From Amaranthus tricolor (taxonomy: Eukaryota; Streptophyta; Magnoliopsida; Caryophyllales; Amaranthaceae), in the NCBI RefSeq assembly GCF_026212465.1, contig NC_080058.1:15746587-15810586 (forward strand): a DNA stretch of 64,000 nucleotides, written 5' to 3'. Made by a program: the position numbers and the translations under genes. Within the stretch, counting starts at the first letter, position 1. Each line of letters opens with the position of its first letter. Below, piece after piece: positions 58,773 through 64,000 of this stretch. Under the pieces are notes generated by a model. That model was not told where the DNA came from, searched no databases, and saw only the letters and a program-made list of their open reading frames with translations.

Positions 58773-59565
58773 TGTTATGAATGGTATCATGAATGGTGTG
58801 ACTTGAGTGCACAATTAATGTGTGCATTCATGTGTAACTCTTGGGATGGAATCCCATGAGTGTGTTAATGTGGGTGTATTAAGTTGAGTCTTGATGATTG
58901 TGGTTTATGATGGTGATTAAAAGTATGGATTAATGAGGTAATGAAGTGTGAGTTATTCATGAGAGTTATGGGACTTAATGAAGAAGTGCAAAGGTTTAAT
59001 TCAAGATGTTCTACTATGCAAGTCGAGCAATACTGTCAGAAGCCCTCTGTAGTACCACTCGACCAGCTCGCTCGACCGAGCGAGCTTCAGGATGGGTAGA
59101 GCGAGCAAACAGAATGCAACCAGAAACTTCTTGTAGCCCGCTCGACCGAGCAAGCCCCTGTTTTGGTCGAGCAAACTCTCTAATACTCTTGGGGCTGTTT
59201 TATTATCATTTATTCATAGCTTTAATGTACTTAATGTTACTTAGTGTAATCTCTCCTATAAATAGAGAGCTCTCATTCACATATCAAGACACATGAAACA
59301 CAACCCCTAAGCCAAACACATAGCCCTTTGATTTTATCTTTTACTCAATTGTAATACTTCATTTTGTAAGAGTATTTTCACTCCTTTAATATAATATAAA
59401 CAAGAAACTACACACGACGGAGGACGTTGCCATCATTGGGTGAACCTCCTTAAATCTTTGTGTCTCTTTGCAAGTTTTACATTATCAAACATTGTTTAAT
59501 GCATTGTTATTAGTATCGTTCATCAAAGCTCTTAGCGTCGTATCGATCCTGGCAAATTTATTTCA
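58773..59565 (+). repeat. 5' LTR of the Tnt1/Tork-like element (about 793 bp)
   Basis: Starts TGTTATGAATGGTATCATGA, identical to the start of the 3' LTR at 63658, and ends …AAATTTATTTCA two bases before the primer site. It carries a cluster of 'gctcgaccgagc' words near 59060-59180. 'ctataaatagagag' near 59250 is a good TATA box. Confidence 0.9.
59248..59262 (+). promoter_or_regulatory. TATA box in the LTR of the Tnt1/Tork-like element
   Basis: The sequence 'cctataaatagagag' fits the plant TATA consensus TATAAATA and lies about 310 bp before the LTR end, a reasonable place for the element promoter. Confidence 0.65.
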
Positions 59566-59567
59566 AT

Positions 59568-59580
59568 TGGTATCAGAGCC
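59568..59580 (+). promoter_or_regulatory. Primer-binding site (initiator Met-tRNA) of the Tnt1/Tork-like element
   Basis: TGGTATCAGAGCC follows the LTR end after two bases, the standard plant copia primer site. Confidence 0.95.
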
Positions 59581-59623
59581 ATGTTGTTATTACGATGTCT
59601 TAAGAAATCGTTATTGGTGAATC

Positions 59624-61231
59624 ATGTCTACAATGAAGCTTGACATAGAGAAGTTTGATAGAAGTGTTAATTTTGGCTTATGGCAAGTCAAAATGAGGGC
59701 CATTATAATCCAAAATGGTGTGCAAAAGGCCATTGATGGTGTTGACAAGATGCCGGAAGGAAAGACCGCGGCGAAGTGGGAAGAGATTGATTCAAAGGCA
59801 TTATCCGCAATCCAATTATGTCTTTCCAATGAAGTGCTAAGAGAGGTTGTTAAAGAAACAACAACCAAGGGCATATGAGAGAAATTGGAATCACTCTATA
59901 TGGCCAAAAGTGTTACGAATAGGCTACTTTTGAAAAGTAGACTCTACGATCTACACTTGGAGGAAGGTAAACCTTTAAAACCTCACTTAGATGAGTTTTA
60001 TTCCATTGTTATGGATTTAAAAAATATTGATGTCAAGCTTGATGATGAAGACTTGGCTATTTACCTCTTATGTTCTTTACCCCCTTCTTACAAAAATTTT
60101 AGAGAAACTCTACTTTATGGTAGAGATAATTTGAGTAGTGATGATGTGAAAAATGTCTTGACACAAAGGGATCTTATTGATTCACAATTATCACAATAAT
60201 CACAAAGTAGTACGAGTAATGGGTTGTTTGTAACAGGGAGGACACAAGATAAAGGTTCCACTAGTAGGAGTGGAAACAAAAGTAAAGGGAGGTCAAAGTC
60301 ACGGGGGTCTAACAAAAATAAGACTTGCAACTATTGCAAGCTTAAAGGCCACATCAAGAAGGATTGTTGAAAATTGAAAAAGAAAAATGATGAGGGGGCT
60401 AGGGACGGAACTAGCAATGCCGATACTAGTTACGTGAATGATACTGATGATGGTGGTGTATTAGTTGCCACACATGGGTAAAAAGATAGTGATGAGTGGA
60501 TTCTTGATTCGGGGTGCACATTCCACATAATTTCCAACAAAACTTTCTTACATACTTTTGAAAGTGTTGATGGGGGAAATGTAACCATGGGAAACAAAAC
60601 AACTTGCAAGGTGGTTGGTGTTGGAAGCGTAAAGATGAAGATGTTTCATGGGATTGTGAGGACATTGACCGATGTAAGGTACGTTCCGGGTTTGAAAAAG
60701 AATCTCATATCTTTAGGTACTTTTGATAAAATCGGATGTAGATTCACTTGTGAAGGTGGAGTTATGAAGGTTGCTAGAGGGTCACTAGTAGTGATGAAGG
60801 GAAAGTTGAATGGGAGTTTGTATGCTCTTGAAGGATCAACTATCCTAGGCTCGGCGAACATTTCCACAAACACAATATTCGATCATGACTCAATGCTTTG
60901 GCACTTGAGACTTGGTCACATTGGAGAAAGAGGTATGTTTGAACTTTCTAAACAAGGTTTATTTGATTGCAAAAATTTCGAGAAACTTGGGTTTTTCGAA
61001 CATTGTGTTTATGGGAAACACAAGAGGGTTAGTTTTAAACCCCCCATACACAACACTAAGGGAATTTTAGACTATATTCATTCCGACTTGTGGGGACCTT
61101 CAAGAAAGTCCTCCCTTAGTGGTTGTAATTATTTGTTGACCTTTATAGATGATTTCTCAAGAAAAGTTTGGTGTTACTTCATTAAACAAAAGAATGAAGT
61201 TTTTGATTTTTTTTGGAGTGGAAGAAAATGA
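59624..61231 (+). pseudogene. Tnt1/Tork-like gag, protease and integrase start; four in-frame stops
   Basis: The ATG at 59624 starts MSTMKLDIEKFDRSVNFGLW, a copia gag. The same frame continues past TGA at 59876, TAA at 60197, TGA at 60368 and TAA at 60479. Between them are KLESLYMAKSVTNRLLLKSR, LLCSLPPSYKNFRETLLYGR and a zinc knuckle (CNYCKLKGHIKKDC). The protease reads EWILDSGCTFHIISNKTF (active site D-S-G). GAG-pre-integrase has MLWHLRLGHIGERGM. The integrase begins DYIHSDLWGPSRKSS (first Asp) and TFIDDFSRKVW. The frame is lost at a T run near 61210. The two TGA stops replace conserved Trp codons, and the two TAA stops could derive from Gln codons. Confidence 0.9.
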
Positions 61232-62397
61232 TAGAGAAAAAGACCAGTATGAGCATTAAGACCTTAAGAACCGATAATGGTATTGAATTTGTTGATAATA
61301 AATTTCTTCAATATTTTTCTATTAAAGGTATTGTTAAACATAGAACCTGTGCAGGACATCCTCAACAAAATGGTATTGCGGAGAGGATGAACAAAATGTT
61401 ATTGGAGAGGGCTCGGTGTAAGCTAAACCAAGCCAAATTGGGGAAGCAGTTTTGGGCCAAAGCAGTGGCTACGGCATGTTATTTGATCAACCGTTCACCT
61501 CATACCGCCTTAAAATTCAAATCACCACAAGAAGTGTGGTACAACACTCCGGTAAATTATTCTAGTCTTAGAGTCTTTGGTTGTCCAGCTTATATTCATG
61601 TAAATGATGGTAAGTTAGAAACTAGGGCTATAAAATGCACTTTTGTGGGATATGAAGTGGGTGTAAAGGGGTATAGGGTGTGGTGTAATGAGTCAAAAAG
61701 AATAATTACTTCTAGAGATGTTGTATTTGATGAAAATGACATGTTAGTCTCTAGTGTAGAATAGCCCATTGATAATGTTATAAGTATTCCTATTGATGCA
61801 CACGTAGAGGTTCAACCTCCCAATATTGATGATGAATTAATTGATGATGATGATGTTCAACAAAAGTCTTCTTCTTTGTCCACAACTAGGCAAAGAAGGA
61901 AGATCGTAGCTCCAAGGAGGTATATTGAAGAGTGTGATTATGTTGCATATGCTCTCAACATTGCTAGTGAAGTCGAAGGGTTGATTGAACCAAGTACGTA
62001 CAAAGAGGCTGTGGCCTCAAATGACTCAAGCAAATGGTTGATAGCCATGAAGCAAGAGATGGAATCACTTGCAAACAATGAAACTTGGGATATCGTTGAA
62101 GCACCAAAGAAAAAAAAGATTGTTAGCTGCGAATGGATATTCAAGAGGAAGGAGGGTCCTTCTAGTGGTGTTCCTCCCATCTACAAAGCAAGGATAGTTG
62201 CAAAGGGATACTCTCAAATTGAGGGTGTTGATTTTCATGAGGTATTCTCACCGGTAGTGAAGCACTCTTCTATAAGGGCACTACTTGCTTTGATGACGAT
62301 GGAGGATTTGGAGTTGCATCAATTGGATGTGAAAACGGCGTTTTTTCACGGTGAGCTTGAAGAAGAAATTTTTATGAAGCAACCGGAAGGTTTTTGA
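61213..62397 (+). pseudogene. Tnt1/Tork-like integrase end and RT start, one in-frame stop
   Basis: After the frameshift, IKTLRTDNGIEFVD (second Asp) and HPQQNGIAERMNKMLLERAR (Glu) complete the integrase, followed by VFGCPAYIHVND. TAG at 61762 interrupts the frame, which then continues through the linker (LSTTRQRRKIVAPRRYIEEC) into RT: KWLIAMKQEMESLANNETWD, YKARIVAKGYSQIEGVDFHE and LHQLDVKTAFFHGELEEEIF with motif A Asp. An extra T at about 62393 (…EGF) breaks the frame again. Confidence 0.9.
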
Positions 62398-63550
62398 GGT
62401 CGCCGGTAAGGAAAGTCATGTGTGTAGATTGAAAAGGTCATTGTATGGGTTGAAGCAATCGCCAAGGCAATGGTACAAGAGGTTTGATTCTTTTATGATT
62501 TCACATGATTTTATAAGAAGTTCTTTTGATAGTTGTGTTTATCTTAAGAAACTTGAAGATGGTTCTTTGTTGTATTTGCTCTGATATGTTGATGATATGC
62601 TAGTAGCTTGTAACTCTTTGTTTGAGGTGGAGAACTTGAAAGTGTTACTTTCAAGTGAATTTGATGTGAAGGATCTTGGTAAAGCCAAGAAGATTCTTGG
62701 AATGGAGATTTTGAGAGACCTGGCTGAGGGTGTCTTATACCTTAGTCAAAGGAAGTACATTGAGAAAGTTGTGCAACGTTTCTCCATGTATGATGCTAAA
62801 GGTGTGTCTACTCCTCTTGCCTTTCATTTCAAATTGTCCAAGAGGTTGTGTCTACAAATAAAGGCAGAAGAAGAGCAAATGGTAATCCCATACACTTGTG
62901 CTGTTGGTAGTGTGATGTATGCTATGGTATATTCTAGACCCGACATAGCTCGTGCGGTGAGTTTGGTAAGTAGATATATGTCTAATCCGGGGAAGAGACA
63001 TTGGATAGGTACTTAAGTGGCTTTTGAGTTATTTGAAATGTACTTCTAATGTTTTTCTCATGTATAGGAAAGATTCAAGCGAGCTAACCGGGTTTTGTGA
63101 CTTGAACTATGGTGGTGATCTTGAAAGAAAGTCCACAAGTGGGTTTGTGTTCACATTGCGTGGTTCGACGGTAAGTTGGCAATCATCATTAGAAGATGTG
63201 GTTGCCCTTTCAACAACCGAGCGGAGTACATAGCCGTTGCCGAGTCATTCAAAGAGGCAAAGTGGCTCAAAGGTCTTGTTGGTGAGATATGCAATAAGGT
63301 GTGTTCGGTAAATGTGCATTGTGATAGTCAAAGTGCAATTCACTTGGCTATAAATAAAAATACTTTTCATAAAAGGACCAAACACATTGATATTAAGTAT
63401 AATTTTCGGGATGAAGTTGAGCACAAAAGGGTGATTTTGAAGAAAATTGATATTAAAGAAAACCCGGCCGAAATGATGACAAAGTCATTGCCTACAACCA
63501 AGTTTGATTTATGTGTTGACTTTGTTGGTTTAGCTCCTTGCTTGAAGTAA
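62398..63550 (+). pseudogene. Tnt1/Tork-like RT end and RNase H, frameshifted
   Basis: VCRLKRSLYGLKQSPRQWYK continues the RT, and TGA at 62582 stands directly before YVDDMLVACNS, the catalytic Y-V-D-D. Then LGMEILRDLAEGVLYLSQRK and YSRPDIARAVSLVSRYMSNP follow. A break near 63005 precedes SYLKCTSNVFLMYRKDSSEL and GFCDLNYGGDLERKSTSGF. A shift near 63220 leads to the RNase H end: EYIAVAESFKEAKWLKGLVG, VHCDSQSAIHLAINK, RTKHIDIKYNF and the equivalent of DMMTK (ENPAEMMTKSLP). The normal end is at 63550. Confidence 0.9.
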
Positions 63551-63644
63551 TGCCTTTTGGGGCATTTGAGGTGTATGTTATTTTTGTTGATATTCTTGTA
63601 AGATGAAGTGGATTGATGAACGCTTTGACTTGGGTGAACTCAAG

Positions 63645-63657
63645 TCAAGGTGGAGAT
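63645..63657 (+). promoter_or_regulatory. Polypurine tract of the Tnt1/Tork-like element
   Basis: 'caaggtggagat' directly precedes the 3' LTR. AAGGTGGAGAT-type tracts are usual plus-strand primers of Tnt1-like elements. Confidence 0.8.
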
Positions 63658-64000
63658 TGTTATGAATGGTATCATGAATGGTGTGACTTGAGTGCACAAT
63701 TGATGTGTGCATTCAGGTGTAACTCTTGCGATGGAATCCCATGAGTGTGTTAATGTGGGTGTATTAAGTTGAGTCTTGATGATTGTGGTTTATGATGGTG
63801 ATTAAAAGTATGGATTAATGAGGTTATGAAGTGTGAGTTATTCATGGCAGTCATAAGACTTAATGAAGAAGTGCAAAGGTTTAATTCAAGATGATCTACT
63901 ATGCAAGTCGAGCAATACTATCAGAAGCCCTCTGTAGTACCGCTCGACCAGCTTGCTCGACCGAGCGAGCTCCAGGATGGGTAGAGCGAGCAGACAGAAT
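63658..64000 (+). repeat. 3' LTR of the Tnt1/Tork-like element, truncated by the window
   Basis: 343 bp matching 58773-59115 with a few substitutions (for example 'acaattgatg' against 'acaattaatg' and 'cattcaggtg' against 'cattcatgtg'). Confidence 0.95.

Larger units (their letters stand above)
58773..64000 (+). mobile_element. Tnt1/Tork-like Ty1/copia retrotransposon, 3' LTR cut by window end
   Basis: The order is 5' LTR, Met-tRNA primer site, gag, PR, INT, RT, RH, purine tract, and 3' LTR from 63658, all on +. Gag-pol was a single frame before mutation, as in Tnt1-like elements. Stops and frameshifts are moderate. The left flank is 'gatgt' inside LINE sequence; the right flank is outside the window, so the target duplication cannot be checked. 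Confidence 0.9.

Noticed and set aside
1..64000. tRNA or rRNA genes
   Set aside because: No cloverleaf-like or rRNA-like stretch could be recognised by reading; only tRNA-complementary primer sites of retroelements were found.

Overview
This window is repeat-dominated nuclear DNA of a flowering plant, probably a dicot. The evidence is an AT-rich background, GT-AG introns, copia elements primed by initiator Met-tRNA (TGGTATCAGAGCC sites), Tat-type Ty3/gypsy and SIRE-like copia elements, and plant hAT, MULE and PIF/Harbinger transposons. The style of the Stowaway-like ends and LTRs suggests Caryophyllales, but that is a weak inference. I recognise no ordinary single-copy host gene. Almost everything is satellite DNA or transposable elements in various states of decay, as expected for pericentromeric or other gene-poor chromatin.

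Layout, left to right. 1-8433 is a tandem satellite with a monomer of about 167-170 bp, containing a recent head-to-tail duplication of a 2.0-kb, 12-monomer block. Thirty bases after it lie two short exons (8463-8570, 8679-8783) encoding the C-terminal end of a Ulp1-like cysteine protease. 8784-13737 is AT-rich with no gene. 13738-18278 is a decayed PIF/Harbinger element with a broken transposase and a broken Myb-like accessory gene. 18330-24260 is a decayed Ty1/copia element on the minus strand, split by a 3.07-kb solo LTR (target duplication AAGAC). 24703-25069 is a Tourist-like MITE. 25095-31377 is a MULE with 250-bp terminal inverted repeats, a GRF zinc-finger gene on + and a MURA transposase on -, both broken; it also holds a deleted fragment of a SIRE-like copia element.

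31389-34549 is AT-rich without a recognised gene. 34558-38067 is an apparently intact hAT transposon (15-bp perfect terminal repeats, 8-bp target duplication AATATAAC, uninterrupted transposase frame). Two MITEs follow (38264-38713 and about 38767-39002). 39114-55999 is a Tat-lineage Ty3/gypsy element on the minus strand whose gag gene was split by a 10.9-kb SIRE-like copia element (43870-54805, target duplication ACCCT). That copia element has both LTRs, gag, a pol broken only by three in-frame stops, and an intact extra ORF in the env-like position.

56030-58765 is a decayed LINE reverse transcriptase cut by a hAT-like end, three diverged monomers of the same satellite as at the left edge, and another unidentified fragment. 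58773 to the window end is a Tnt1/Tork-like copia element on the + strand with a complete 5' LTR and a 3' LTR cut by the window edge.

The element insertions give a relative chronology: old copia, LINE and Harbinger copies; a Tat element later interrupted by SIRE; a solo LTR inside copia; and young hAT and satellite amplification events. The most unusual items are the satellite abutting protease exons, the intact accessory ORF of the SIRE element, and the intact hAT element.
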